A DNA stretch of 64,000 bases from Neonectria sp. B-13 (taxonomy: Eukaryota; Ascomycota; Sordariomycetes; Hypocreales; Nectriaceae): assembly GCA_002682825.1 (NCBI GenBank), contig NOKP01000008.1, positions 1,475,595 to 1,539,594 of the forward strand, written 5' to 3'. The position numbers were made by a program, and so were the translations under genes. The notes beneath the pieces were generated by a model. That model was not told the DNA's origin. It was given only the letters and a program-made list of their open reading frames with translations, and made no database searches. Positions 1-11,542 of the stretch are shown here, one piece after another; the first letter of the stretch is position 1; every line of letters begins with the position of its first letter.

Positions 1-2
1 CA

Positions 3-755
3 ACGGTCGATGATGATGTCCTGAGACTTTACGAGACACGTATCAGAAGACGTGAAGACAGGCTGGAATTGGAAAGGGCCGCAAAATGGACGGCGACAAG
101 GCCCAGCAGGAAGGCATATTTCAAGAAGCAAAATGCTCGCAGAATGGAGGCGTGGGGTAGGAGAAAGCTGCGAGAGGCAACAAAGTGGCGGGGTGAAGAG
201 TGCCATGATCCATTGGAGGATAGTGACAATGAGAGCATTAGCACTCAGGAGCCAGAGAGCGACACGGACGCCAATGGCGAAGACTACGACAAAGGCGAAC
301 AGAATGCCCAGGACGAACAGTACGCTCAAAAGGGTCAGCACGTCCAATACAAGCCTCCTGCCCATGGCAAACAACACACCCAGGATGACCAGCACAAACA
401 AGACGAATATGGCGACGCTAAGTTTAGAGAATGGCTAGCCAAAATGGATGAGATGAGTCTCATGAAGAAGTTGCGCTTTGCGACTGTCACGAGGGTACCT
501 TGGCTTAATAGGCGGAGTAAGAACGATGAATGGGGCTTCCGCTGCGTCGGGTGTCGGGAGAGTGATCAGTGGCCGAACCATTACGAGAGAGATTACATCA
601 TGAGAACTTTCAAGAAGCATCTGGAAGAATGCGGGCCTATCAAAGACGGCATACATCACAAGGACGACTGTTGTCGAATGGGCGTTTGTTGGCCAAGGGG
701 GGGTCAAGTGAGCGAGCAAGGGCAATTCTATCGGACTTCAGTCCGTCTATATTAA
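3..755 (+). CDS. 5'-truncated hypothetical protein with Cys/His-rich C-terminus
   Basis: The reading frame is open from the window edge (position 3) to the TAA at 753-755, so the start lies upstream of the window. The visible part is about 250 residues. It begins with a highly charged Arg/Glu-rich stretch, continues with a Gln/Asp/His-rich low-complexity segment, and ends with a Trp-rich part holding Cys and His residues (FRCVGC, then HLEEC, DDCC, GVCW) that could bind zinc. I do not recognise the family. It is followed on the same strand, about 1 kb on, by a very acidic protein. The first in-frame Met codon seen is not a convincing start, which supports truncation. Confidence 0.55.
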   Translation, partial: TVDDDVLRLYETRIRRREDRLELERAAKWTATRPSRKAYFKKQNARRMEAWGRRKLREATKWRGEECHDPLEDSDNESISTQEPESDTDANGEDYDKGEQNAQDEQYAQKGQHVQYKPPAHGKQHTQDDQHKQDEYGDAKFREWLAKMDEMSLMKKLRFATVTRVPWLNRRSKNDEWGFRCVGCRESDQWPNHYERDYIMRTFKKHLEECGPIKDGIHHKDDCCRMGVCWPRGGQVSEQGQFYRTSVRLY

Positions 756-1316
756 GGAAGGGGGTGATTGAGTGGACAATCTCATCATGTACATGTCTAA
801 GGCCGTAGTACTTAGCTGTTTAGTTACTGTACCTTTCTATCGAGGGCAATTGTGTATTGAAGTTACGTGAATGTCGACTTTGGATGTGGCGGCATTCTAC
901 CAGCTGGGAGAGATGGGCAAGATTCCTTTACTGCCATAGGACAACTCATTGCAGAGCAAGAGGCATTGAAAGATACCAATGTGAGCCTAGGGGACTGCGT
1001 TTCTAATGTTTTGTGCTGTCTGAAGTTTTTCAGAAGTTTTGTAATCTCTTCTCGCATGTGATCGTATTAGGATTTGAAAACCTCAACTTTCTCTAACGGC
1101 TCATGTAGGCAAGGGATCAGAGATAAGTGTCGGAGAAGAAGCGCCGGCCCACGTGGCGGGCAGGTCGGAAGGAACGATCTGCAGTCGATGGTATTCCCAT
1201 CCACGGCATATACCCTTGTCACTATCTCAGGTAATTTGTAAAACCCTATTAATCAACCTTGGTTGTTGGAGTTGGGAAGAATTATGTTTGTGGAAGCGAA
1301 GCAACATGACTATTCG

Positions 1317-1347
<31 letters not shown>

Positions 1348-1756
1348 GCGCGCTGGGGAATGTATCCCACAAAGACACAAATCACTTGGCTGAACAGCTG
1401 GTCCATCGAGGACGTTTTTGCCAATATACACACTGTTCCCGAATAAACCCTTACCGTTAAGTGTGTTCATGAAAGCGAGCTATGTGTTTGAACGAAGAAT
1501 GTCCGCGCGAGACTTTAATTGAATGAGGTCTTTGTTTGATCATCTTCTTATGTTCCCGCACACATTTTTTAGTTTCTCGTTCTTTATAGCGAACAATAAG
1601 TCCATTGATTGAGTCGTGGGATATTTAAGCAGCCAACAATCCTTCTACAGACTCATCTTTCTGAAAAACTAAAAGCCTCACTAGGCACGCCGACGAGTTA
1701 TCAAATACTCTGACCTAGGATAAACCGACGTATACCACACATCTCATGCACTCGAC
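756..1756. other. Intergenic stretch with a G homopolymer
   Basis: No supported gene. The only clear structure is the run of about 30 G at 1319-1348. Short frames here are low complexity or poly-Gly/poly-Pro artefacts of that run. Confidence 0.6.
1319..1348 (+). repeat. Poly-G homopolymer of about 30 bases
   Basis: An uninterrupted G run starts in the last two bases before 1321 and continues to 1348, then changes to CGCGC. A run of this length is unusual in ascomycete chromosomes and could form G-quadruplexes. Its exact length may be a sequencing or polishing artefact. Confidence 0.85.
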
Positions 1757-2470
1757 ATGTCGGAACCAACAAACAATTGTTGTTTGACTGACCTGCAGCC
1801 GCCATTTCGCTGCAAGGGTGGCAAAGAGAGCCCACGTGTGATTATTTCATCAGACGAATCCGGAAACTACAGCGAAGAGGAGCCGGATGACGAGCCGTAC
1901 TACGATGGATGGGATGGTGGCACCGCGAGCGAATCCGAGCCACCCTCTCCACATTCGCTACACAGCTACAGTGAGCCGGGCGGCCAAGACAATTCATACT
2001 GCTCGGACGATGAGGACGACGAGGGCGCCCAAGATAAATCCGACAGCCCAGATATGTCAGATGACGACAGCCAGGACAGGGCGGATATTTCGGGTGACGA
2101 AACCGTCATGGCGGATGATGAACGGAATGATAGCGAAGACAGCGATTGGACCGAGGACGAGGAAGAGTATGAAGAAGATGAAGATGACATGAAAGAGGAG
2201 GTGCGAGATGTCTTCAAGGACTTGAGCCGTTCCGAGCTTAATCATATCAATGATTATTTCTTCTCACGGTCTACAACCTCTTTACGAAAATTCGTCCTGG
2301 GTAGCAAAGCCCAGCCCAGAGACGGTTCACCATCATTGCAAGTTTCGCTGGAGGAGAATCTCGCTAGTAGAGTCGCGAAGCTCGACCTTGATGCTAAGCC
2401 GGCCAAGCGAAGGAGACGTTCTACCGACAACGATGATGTTGTGGTGACCAAAATAGCTCGATTCTACTAA
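1757..2470 (+). CDS. Acidic, disordered hypothetical protein with C-terminal basic patch
   Basis: ATG at 1757, stop at 2468-2470, 237 residues in one exon. About residues 30-150 are dominated by Asp, Glu and Ser (repeated DDED/EEDE patches) with no fold visible. The C-terminal third has a short helical-looking segment and a KRRRR patch about 20 residues from the end that could be a nuclear localisation signal. This arrangement is seen in chromatin- or nucleus-associated acidic proteins, but I cannot assign a family. It lies in the same orientation as the truncated upstream gene. Confidence 0.6.
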   Translation: MSEPTNNCCLTDLQPPFRCKGGKESPRVIISSDESGNYSEEEPDDEPYYDGWDGGTASESEPPSPHSLHSYSEPGGQDNSYCSDDEDDEGAQDKSDSPDMSDDDSQDRADISGDETVMADDERNDSEDSDWTEDEEEYEEDEDDMKEEVRDVFKDLSRSELNHINDYFFSRSTTSLRKFVLGSKAQPRDGSPSLQVSLEENLASRVAKLDLDAKPAKRRRRSTDNDDVVVTKIARFY

Positions 2471-2785
2471 TAGTACCCTGTGAGCTGGCTCTGAGCCAAC
2501 TCTAAATGGGTTCGAGGGTAGGCCGCAGATCCCATTATTTGTTGTGTTTTATGTTTATTAATTGGTAGATGTTGGCGACATTTTGCTATATGAAGCCTAG
2601 TTTTACTTTTGCCAGACAGAACTCTTAATAAACCAGGTGGTTACACTACGGCATAGGTGATGAATTATATTTGGGGGTGATATTACCAACACTGTTGATA
2701 TTGTCAAATTCCAGCGCATTCTTGAGAACACTCATACCTAGGCCATAAGAGTCTTCAAGATAACCATCCCGTCTTACATCGACCT

Positions 2786-2974
2786 ATGGAGACGGGTGCA
2801 CTGCTAAATTGGTCTGGATACGACGAGCAGATCACTTCAAAGGCGCCAAGAACCATGGACAGCTTTCAGAACCTAGTACCAATGGTCGAACAGCTATTAA
2901 AGAACATTTTCTCCATTGAGCTGAATAACAATGAACAATTAAGTGCAACATCAATAAGATTGGAACCTAGCTAA
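2786..2974 (+). pseudogene. Possible coding relic, 62 codons
   Basis: A short frame with protein-like composition (it contains FQNLVPMVEQLLKNIF) ends at 2972-2974. There is no good start context and no continuation. It lies just upstream of the membrane-protein relic at 3088-3495 and may belong to the same decayed gene. Weak support. Confidence 0.25.
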
Positions 2975-3087
2975 CGTTTCTCAGCGGATGAAGTTTGAAA
3001 GAATAACAACATCCTCCTCTGAGGGTACTCGCTTCATGGTTTATAAGCCCAAGTTCCCACAAGGGGCGAGAAGCCCTAATATCTGTA

Positions 3088-3495
3088 TTGTAGCGGATTC
3101 TTGAGACACCATTGCAGCTTCGGCGTAATCCCTCACCTCCTCAAATAAGGGTTACGCGGATAATAGCCTTCATTTGGTATGTCTGGGCATTACTGGGGTA
3201 CATTGCCCACGTATTCTTTGTTGTGTGGATTATCTACATGTTGGAGAGCCTAATTATTGCTATTACGGAGTCTGAAGGTTCTGTAGTCATCGGATATTGG
3301 AGTCTATGAGCTGCCGCATGTAAGGCCGTCTTCCTTGCTGTTTATAGTCGGTTGATTCACGAACAAGAAACTCATAACGAGGCCGAAGAAATCGGGTTCT
3401 CGGATCTCCAAACAGGCGGAGAGCAGAGTGTTGCGACAAGCCTCTCTACTGCGAGTCTTCCCAGCTGGATGCTTAGAACGAGCCAACCATCCTAG
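3088..3495 (+). pseudogene. Relic of a membrane protein with an in-frame stop
   Basis: One frame runs through hydrophobic segments (for example IAFIWYVWALLGYIAHVFFV), hits a TGA at 3307-3309, and continues in the same frame with ordinary soluble-looking sequence (SRLIHEQETHNEAEEIGF) to a TAG at 3493-3495. Both sides of the stop look like one protein, so this reads as a C-terminal fragment of a multi-pass membrane protein inactivated by a nonsense change. No 5' part with a start codon was found; an AG at 3092-3093 could be an old 3' splice site. Family not recognised. Confidence 0.45.
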
Positions 3496-3859
3496 TGAAA
3501 AAGACACCCACAAATATATAACTGCCTTAAAGTACCTCTTTGGGAGTGGCTGGATTTCAATACATGGTAGAGACACTGTAGTAGCATGGCTTGTTAACAG
3601 AACCTATGTATTGTACTGAAGATAGCACCAGTAATTGATATTGATTGGAGATTGGTATGATTTTATGCTCAAAGGGAACTTCAGGCGTTATTATAGTGGG
3701 AAGTTGTGTAGCTTATGCTTCTCTCTTGTAATAATAACGTGTTCATTCTTCTCTGTTAAAGCATCCCATTCTATCTTAATGCCCATACGAACACCGACTG
3801 CGAATGGCTTGCTATTATCAATGATACTGCAATGACCTTAAGAGAAGCTAGGTATCCCA
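3496..3859. other. Intergenic, nothing recognised
   Basis: Between the membrane-protein relic and the 3' end of the HET gene. AT-rich short frames only. Confidence 0.5.
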
Positions 3860-5828
3860 TCAGTGGATTTTACTATCTCTTGCCCGACCTTGAAAGTCAA
3901 TGTGACGTCGCGAAAGGACAGCAACTCCAAGCCTCTCATACACCTGGCCACCAGAACCATTGGCATTCTTCGAGATGCAATGGACTAGAATGACCCAGTG
4001 GGTCTGAAACTCGTCCAACGGCTCTGAATTACTCTTCCCTAACACAACACACTCCATTGGCGGTGTGAAGGTTCGACCTGGCTCGTCAAGGAAGATCGAC
4101 TCCTCGACAGGGTCGTTGACAATGCCCCAAATTTGTGCCTCCAACGCAGGAGCTTCCCCATCGCCATCACCTTTCAATACACCTAGAACTTTAGAAAACG
4201 ATGATTTGATGTCGTCAAACCACAAAACCTTTCCACCAGGAACAGACACGTAGTCAATGGCCCCGTCGTATGCCATCCACGACCAAGAAGGGACTGGCTC
4301 ACCACGCGTGGTCCTAATGCGACTGAAGCTTTTCCCTTCACGCTTCCAGAGCAAGGACCGATGCAGGTAAAGGTCAAAAATACCGTGCCCGCCAGTGGTG
4401 TTAAGGGTGTTGAGAAGTCTACTCTCGAGTCCCTTGATGGCGACCGGTCGGTCGGAGGCAAAAGAGAGGGCTAGTTTGGAGTAGCGCACATAGAGATCCT
4501 GGAAGAACTCAATCTTCAATCCCTTGACATACTGTTCGGCTGACTGGGGAAAGTTTGCGTCACCGAGGAATGAGGCTTTGAGACTGTGGTCTTGGATTAG
4601 CAGAGTGAAGGTTGACTGAGTTTCAGGGGTGTAGTGCAATGTGCATACTTCCTCATCTTGGTCATTGTCTCGCATCGTACGCCGCCACCACATTCCCAGT
4701 ACGACTGATTCTCTGCAAAGTAAATAGTTCGTCGTGACAAAGCCCGTTCCTGCATGACCCAACCTCTTTTGTTGAGCTCGCTCTGGTCAACATGGGTGCG
4801 GAAGTCGTCGATGGTCTCGCACGCGTAATAAGTCGCGTCGCCAAGCGTGATCGGGATGCATCGTCTCTCGGGTCGCGCATTGAGGAACCCGTCGCTCGTT
4901 CCAGAAGCGCAGCTTGCGGCGAGGGTGCAGTATGCCGAACTAAAGACCTGCTCCATGAGTTTGGACTCGATGTCCCAATCATCAGGGTCATCCTGAACAA
5001 TACAGACAGAGTCGATCCAGAGATAGTCCAGCTCGAGCCCTCGGGCTACAGACACCGCATCGCGGAAAGTCTTTGGAAGATGTGACGCCTTGAAACCACC
5101 TTTGAGCACCTTGATTTTGGCCTTTGTCGCGCAAAAGCTTTCGTGATGCACAGGGGAGCCCCAGCGATGGGACAAAGCCGCATATTTTTTGGGTTGCTTC
5201 AGTCTGCTATCATTGTCAAGGAGTCGAACGATGTCAGACTCGGACTCACTGATGTCAAGGAGTCGTGTTGGTACGAAATCAAGTTGTTTGGGGACGCAGT
5301 CGTGGGTACTGTCGCAGCTGCGAATCCATTCCCTCAACACTTTGAAATGAGCTTTGCTGCCAGCCTCTGGAAGCTTCGAGAAGCCAGTTTGAATGTTATT
5401 TAAAGGCCCGACCTTGGGTCCTATTTGGAGTAAGCCTTCCATGAGTCTATTTAGAAAACACAGGTCAAAAGAGTTAGCTACGAACCTGGCACCGTGCAAA
5501 GATTGACGACAGGTTGTTCCTTGCCATCATCAATTGTGAGGTAAGATCCCAGGCGAGCAAATTGAACTACATCTCTTGGAGAATACGACCGGTCTCGAAT
5601 GCAGTAAGACAGAAGTTGGCAAAGTTGACACTTGTCCTCCCGGGCTTTGGTATCAAGACCGCTTCGAGAATCCATAAAGCTGCACTCGATAGACCAAAGA
5701 GATAGACCACCACACCGGCGACAAAGCTGAGATTTGACCGCTTGCGGAACGACTGCGGCCAAGTCGACATCATTGAAGAACGTAGCGGGGAAAGTATCGT
5801 CGGGGGTGTAAATCCAGTTGTCGGTGAG
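3860..5828 (-). CDS. HET-domain protein (heterokaryon incompatibility), 5' end unresolved
   Basis: Three coding blocks join in frame: 5828-5486, 5420-4649 and 4583-3860, giving 612 residues. Introns are placed at 5421-5485 (65 nt) and 4584-4648 (65 nt, GTATGC donor, GCTAATC branch, CACAG acceptor). The N-terminal CxxC...CxLCQLL motif, the HET core (YAALSHRWG, then LDYLWIDSVCIVQDD), the RGWVMQERALSRRT block and PVPSWSWMAYDG are classic for HET proteins, which trigger cell death on non-self contact in fungi. No start codon lies in the first block. A 57-nt intron (5829-5885) seems to precede it, so a short first exon further upstream is likely; an ATG-containing segment ending at a GTATGT donor near 6139 is one candidate. 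No internal lesion was seen in the three blocks. Confidence 0.8.
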
Positions 5829-6420
5829 CTATAGATAATTACCTTAGTCGTATGACAAGGATTGCGTTAATGTAGGGTCACTCACAGGCTAGAGGTGTTT
5901 AGATGTCAGTTTGTCCCAATTTTAGTAATGGTTATCTAAGGTCAATAAAAAAGCCAAAGCTTCAGCATGTACGTACGGTCTATAAAGCCATTAGGCTCAG
6001 GGCTCGAGCAGTTTAGGGACCCGGGGTCCAGTTAGATGCTCACAAACTGCAGAAAGACGAATTAGCCCAGATGTTTTGCAAGTGTATGGGGCGAGGAACG
6101 CGTGAAAGGTGTGGAAACAAAAGACGAAATCAATTAACATACTTTCTGATCGGTAAAGCCATTCATTAACATGCCTTGCTACTCTCATTTCTGATTGATT
6201 GATGCGGTATTACTTACATACTAGGTTTTCGAACATGAAGTCAGTATCACTTCAACACGAAGGGATACTCTAAACAGAAGACCAACCTACTTCCTTTCCA
6301 TGTCAAAATTGCAGGTTAGCTATCAGCAATATCATGAGGTATATAGCTAAGAAAGACTCACGTTCTACAGCAGATGATTTCTCATTAGCATGTGACTTCA
6401 TGTTGATATTTGAATGAAGG
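5829..6420 (-). other. Leader/intron-like DNA upstream of the HET gene
   Basis: Contains the 57-nt intron 5829-5885 (GTGAGT donor, CGACTAAG branch, TATAG acceptor on the minus strand) and several further donor/acceptor-like sites. Probably the 5' leader and first exon(s) of the HET gene plus the 3' flank of the kinase gene. No exon could be fixed. Confidence 0.4.
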
Positions 6421-8365
6421 TTATCTTGCCCGATTAGGATAAGGCCCCGGCGCAAGCAGCCCGCCCCGTGTAGATGGTATGGAATGAAAAGGTCCTTGGG
6501 CATTCGCCGGGTTGCCTGGTGGCTTCTCTCCCATGGCATTGATACTGTCTGTTTCCAAGCCCGTGAAAATATCCTCCAATTCCTCTCTCATCTCAGGGGC
6601 ATATATGCGGGATTGCAATCGCTGAGACTCGGTGCCGAGACGTGGTGTTGAATGAGGCGAACCGGCCGCATCCGTCACTTTCACAATCAAGAGCTTGTTG
6701 ATGATAAGATCCACAAGTCGTCCGAGGGCAGTGCCTCTGGAACACCGCCAATCTCTGCGGATGTATGACACCCATCGTTCAATGTTGGGATGGACCTCAG
6801 CCGAGGTGATTGTTCCATTTTTGTCCCTCTTCGTTTTGTAGAAGGTAGGTTTGAGGGCCTCGGTGCATCGAAACAGTTCCTCCTTGCCGTAGAGGAGCCA
6901 AGTAACAAACTCGAGAAAAATACAGCCCATACTCCAGATGTCGAACCGCCGGGAAAGCGGGCTATTGGGAGTGACCTCCATCTCTGGGCCTGCGTACCTC
7001 ATGGTCGACACCGTAGTATTTGTGGCCTCTCGAAACTGCGTCGCTTCATTATGGCGCATGGCTAATCCAACGTCAGTAATGACGATTTTTACCGCCGGCG
7101 TTAGATTGCTGTCCTTATTGTCGCCTTCCCGAAAGCACAGAATGTTCTCTGGCTTTAGATCCCCGTGACGACAGCTTTTCGAATTGGATTGGCCGTGTAA
7201 CTGTTCAATAGCAACGGCTAGCCCTTTGAGTTGTTTGAAAGCCCAGATGAGGTAGGCCTTCGTCAAGCTGGCTCTGTTACCCTTCGTCCAGAACTCCCAG
7301 AGATTCCCGTGTTCTGCCCAAGGAAACATGAAGTAGTGAAAGTCATCGTGTCGATAGTATGCGATGGCCTTGATCAAGTGGTCGGTTTGGAGCCGTCTCA
7401 TCATCTCGAGCGTGGCAGCTTCTTGCTCAGCCATGTTTCGGTCCAAGTTGATCAGCTTTTTAATCGCAACTCGTAGGTTCCCTTTTTCATCCTTTGGAGG
7501 ATTCTAATTTATCGTCAGCATCGCTTATCCTTTCATGAGGCTAATTCTAAGTACTCACCTGATCAGTCCGAATTTCGACGTGGTCGATGTGAATACTCCT
7601 CTCCTCGACCGTGCTGTAGTTAGAAGGTCCACTGCCTGCTCGTTTGCCGGATGTTGTGAAGGGCAGGTGATAGCACTTTCCAAACTCATACCTGAACTGC
7701 TTTTTGGTGAATGTCGGAGCCATAAACCACCATTGCTTTGTGTCGCAGAAGTCATAAACGAATCCGCACGCCCAGCCAGCCTGCTCAAGCCTTTTCTCAA
7801 CGGATTCCAGTTCGAGTGGGAGCTTTTTCTGCCCAAGATCATTATTGTAGAATGCTGTGATAAGTTGTGGCTGTTCCATGGTGATGAGAATGGCGAAAGT
7901 CTTGGGTGCCTTCTTCAGAATGAAGTCGACTAGATCTTGTACCGGTACTGGATGCTCTCCACATTTCCTCAGAGTTGCCTTCACTTCAGCTTCTTTAAAT
8001 AGTCCATCCCAACCGGAGTTGGGGAAAAAGGTCTGAGAATGATCTCTTCGATGTATTATCCTCCCCCATATCTTCTTTTTGAGAGAGGATGCGAGGTCGT
8101 CGTTGAGGCCCATTTTCAAGTATTTGAACGGCGTGAGGAGATTGACACGTGATGATATGCTTGTTGTACAAGTCGGTTCGGAGGATGAACTCGGTGAGCT
8201 AGGAAAAATGTACTCTTCAAAATGTTGAATTCCACTATTGCCAGAGACAATGATGTAGCTGTCTTTTGTCTCTCGCATCGTATCGAACTCAACGGTGGTG
8301 GAAACTTTCGTTGTTTCTCTCGGTCCAATGCAAAACCAGTAGCAAAGCCGCGACATACGAGCCAT
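6421..8365 (-). CDS. Atypical fungal protein kinase with N-terminal extension
   Basis: ATG at 8363-8365; exons 8365-7559 and 7503-6421 with a 55-nt intron at 7504-7558 (GTGAGT donor, GCTGAC branch), 629 residues. The first exon encodes a non-kinase N-terminal region followed by a degenerate Gly-rich loop segment. The second exon opens with the VAIK block (Lys284) and carries HGDLKPEN (His382-Asp384), a DVG in place of DFG (Asp413) and GPE in place of APE. Catalytic Lys and Asp are present, so activity is possible. The C-terminal tail is Pro/Gly-rich. It has the same architecture and intron position as the divergent gene at 9898-11542, so the two are paralogues. Proximity to HET and NLR genes suggests, by inference only, a role in non-self signalling. 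Confidence 0.8.
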
Positions 8366-9897
8366 GATCAAACGGTGAGGGATGCATTCGGTATTGACAC
8401 TTCACCCCGCAGTTTGCTGACGACATACGCACTCTTATCACTCTGACGACCAGTCACAATGCCAGGAAACGGGCAAGCCACATCCTCGACGAAGGGCAGA
8501 CTCTTGCAAACGAGCAGTAGCACACTGAATCCGAGCCCGCAACGGTCTCATGGACCTGCAAGCTCCCAATGCTGACTGCATGTGCATGAAAAGCTGAAGG
8601 AGTCAATTGAACCTGTCCAGACTCACTCGTATGTGATTGGAGATGAGTCTTGAGACTTGTCTTCGACACTTACTAGCAGGGCGGAGACGGCGAAAGCGGC
8701 CGCTCGGGAAGCTGACATGGAGGGTCTCGTTGAGCGGGTATTTGCCCATATCCTACGAGGCTGCGGTTGGAATTACCTTGCATAGTGCAACTCCAGGTCC
8801 AATGAAATGGGCTGGAAGACGAGTTGGAGGGTTTGGGACGTGTAAAACCGTTACAATTGGCCTCACCCTCAATTCTTGTGGCTTGCACATCGCCCTTTTG
8901 TCGAGTCTTGTGACAGCTATAATGTGACTCCATCCACCCACACAATGATAAGAAGCGGCTCTGCGATGAAGAAAAACCTTTGATGTATGATGTGTTAATG
9001 ACAGAATGGTGAACGTGGCTGGACTCGGATTGCCGGATTCTCTCGCTTACAGCCTGCACGTCGCCTGGACGCCTCTTAGGCAGACAACCTTGGAGCCTTT
9101 CAACGCGACCCCGCACCACATTGCCCTTCCCGCTTGTCTTATTCGATGGCTCAGGAGATGACGCAAGCAGCAACCTCCCCAGTCCGCCTCGGCATGGCGG
9201 ATTGACGAATCAATAACGTGTTGGAGTAGAGGAGGCGGTTTGGCTTGTAAACTGGTCCTGGGATTGTAGTCTGTGCTTAAGTGCTCGCAGAGCCCTCCAC
9301 GGGTTCGGGGCGAGATCACGATACATATGCCCACGAACAGTATGCACCTTTCTTTGTTCGGATGAAAAACCATCCAAGCAACAAGATCGGCATCCGGGGA
9401 TTGTTCAGGTCAGAGTTGAACCCAACCGGATTCTTCAGTACCTACAGGACTAACATCATGGTCACACTGCTTTCTGTTCCGACAACCCCCGGGTATTGGG
9501 GCGCCTTAATGTTGAATGCAGCCCATGGCACCGTCAGCTGAGTCTGGGGAGCCATGGTTCGCTCGCGTCTGAAAGTAGGCTTCACCTGCAAAATCTTCGC
9601 ACTGCCTCCGACCATCACACCACCCCAGCTGCAACAACACAACCTTATCAGGGTTCAGATGCACCATGTGCACTCAGAATGAAGGGCGCCTGTCGATTTT
9701 GAGGCCCCCCAGAGTGCAGTACCTACTGTGAATGTAATTGTGCGAGTTTGTCAATCTTTCACCACCATTGCATACGAACACTTCAATAGCGCTGAATTAA
9801 CATCATCTCGCTCGTATGCAAATCGACCTCAGCTCAATTGGATATCATTCTCATTCATTGTTTCATTATCTCATCTTCGTCCAGTCGAACGAGGAAT
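8366..9897. other. Shared upstream region of two divergent kinase genes
   Basis: About 1.5 kb between the starts of the two kinases. Short frames on both strands overlap without protein-like features. It must hold both promoters. No TATA box or operator was convincingly identified. Confidence 0.5.
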
Positions 9898-11542
9898 ATG
9901 CCACCCCACGCGAAACCAACCCCTTTATCCTTGTTCAAGGAACTTACGAACTCGAAAACAATGCATAATTGCATGGTCACGAACAACAAATACATCCCCG
10001 AGCAGAATTTGCTCGAAATCGTCACCTTAACCAGAGTCAACTCTGCACTTCGCTCCAGATGGAGCTGGCCGCGCTTGCTATTCCGCAATCGCGGTTTGGA
10101 CAACAAACTCCTACAGGCCAGGAAACTGATCGCAGTTCTCGCCATCATAGGCCAACTCAACGAAGACTCCCTCAAGAGTCTGACCACGCATGCGCTCACG
10201 GATGATGACCTTCCACTTTGCGCCAAGGGTGATATTCTGCAAAACCGCCACGAGAACAAGCCTATCAGGTTCCCAAACTGGGAAGAGGCTACAGTGGCCG
10301 CGTTCCTGGAGAAGCAATGGACAGTTCTAGCACCCATCTTAGACCTCAAAGACGGCCATCCTATTGAAGTTGAACTTGACGAGAAATGTGCCTTGGAGTT
10401 CTCCAAATGTGAGGACAAGGGAAACACGCAATTCAGCCATGTCTTCTTTGCAGAGATCCCCTCTCAGGTGAGTCTTTGCCCAAGTTCCTGCCGGTCGCTT
10501 GACGCTCTCTGACGCCCGCGCCAAGGAAAAGGGAGGAGAGCCCCGTCTCGTTGCTGTCAAAAAATTCATCAACGCCTTCAAAGATTACACACACGAGAGA
10601 GACAATCTGCGCAAGATCAATACCGTCAACAATAATCACCTAATCAAATACCTGGCCACTTGTGATCAGATCCCTTGCATCTTCTTCCCATGGGCTGATC
10701 ATGGGGACCTGAAGCAATTTTGGGAAGACAAGTCTACATCTGACCGAGCGCTGCCCATTTTCGTCTGGTCCATCGAACAGTTGTCCGGGCTCGCCTCCGC
10801 CTTGAGAGACCTTCACAACATCAACTGCCGTCACGGGGACCTCAAGCCATCCAACATATTCTACTTCAATGAAGACGATGCCGGCGTCCTCAAGATTGCA
10901 GACGTAGGCGTATCCAAGGTACACAGTATCTCAACACATCTACGCCGGGGGGAGACGGCCACGACTGCGTCGACCCGAGCTTACGAAGGCCCAGAAGCTT
11001 ACCGGCAGACCAATGCGCCAAGATCGCGTACGTACGACTGCTGGTCGATGGGATGCATCATCCTGGAATTCGTCATCTGGCTACTTTACGACCAAGACGC
11101 ACTTGACGGTTTCCGCTGGTCTCGAGATTCGGAGTGGAATGGCTACTATCGCCCCAAGAATCCCAATACCATCTCCGACGACCGAAACGCAGAGTGGTGG
11201 GAAAAGATGGAAAGGCATCCCAATGTTGACGCGGCCACCAAGCTGCTACGCGAAGATGCACGAGTCAGAGGCACAGCGTTAGACGAGCTCGTCAATCTCG
11301 TCGATTCGAAGCTACTTCTGATTAACCCCAAACGCCGCCTTTTGGCTATCGGCATCGCCGAAGAGCTGCAAGGGCTTCTCGATCGGTGTAAAAAGAAACA
11401 GATACCATGGGTCAACAACGACGAGGTACCTCCAACAGTTCCGCTGATATTCAGTCAAGGACCGCCAGAGGCCCCAGACACCACTTTTCAACCCCACGGG
11501 GTCAGTTTTGTAAACTCGACCCCCTCTGCACAGCAGGCTTAG
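9898..11542 (+). CDS. Atypical fungal protein kinase, paralogue of the 6421-8365 gene
   Basis: ATG at 9898; exons 9898-10467 and 10526-11542, intron 10468-10525 (58 nt, GTGAGT donor), 528 residues. The N-terminal ~190 residues include a segment (EKQWTVLAPILDL) that matches in layout the QWWFMAPTF segment of the paralogue. The Gly-rich loop is lost (GNTQFSHV). The kinase lobe has VAVKK (Lys202), HGDLKPSN (His293-Asp295), DVG (Asp316) and a GPE motif. The intron interrupts the protein just before the VAIK strand, as in the paralogue. A distant upstream ATG in the same frame was ignored because no family support exists there. Function is unknown; an accessory kinase of the allorecognition region is an inference. 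Confidence 0.8.

Noticed and set aside
1153..1470. Frames through the poly-G run
   Set aside because: Poly-Gly or poly-Pro translations of a homopolymer; no coding context.
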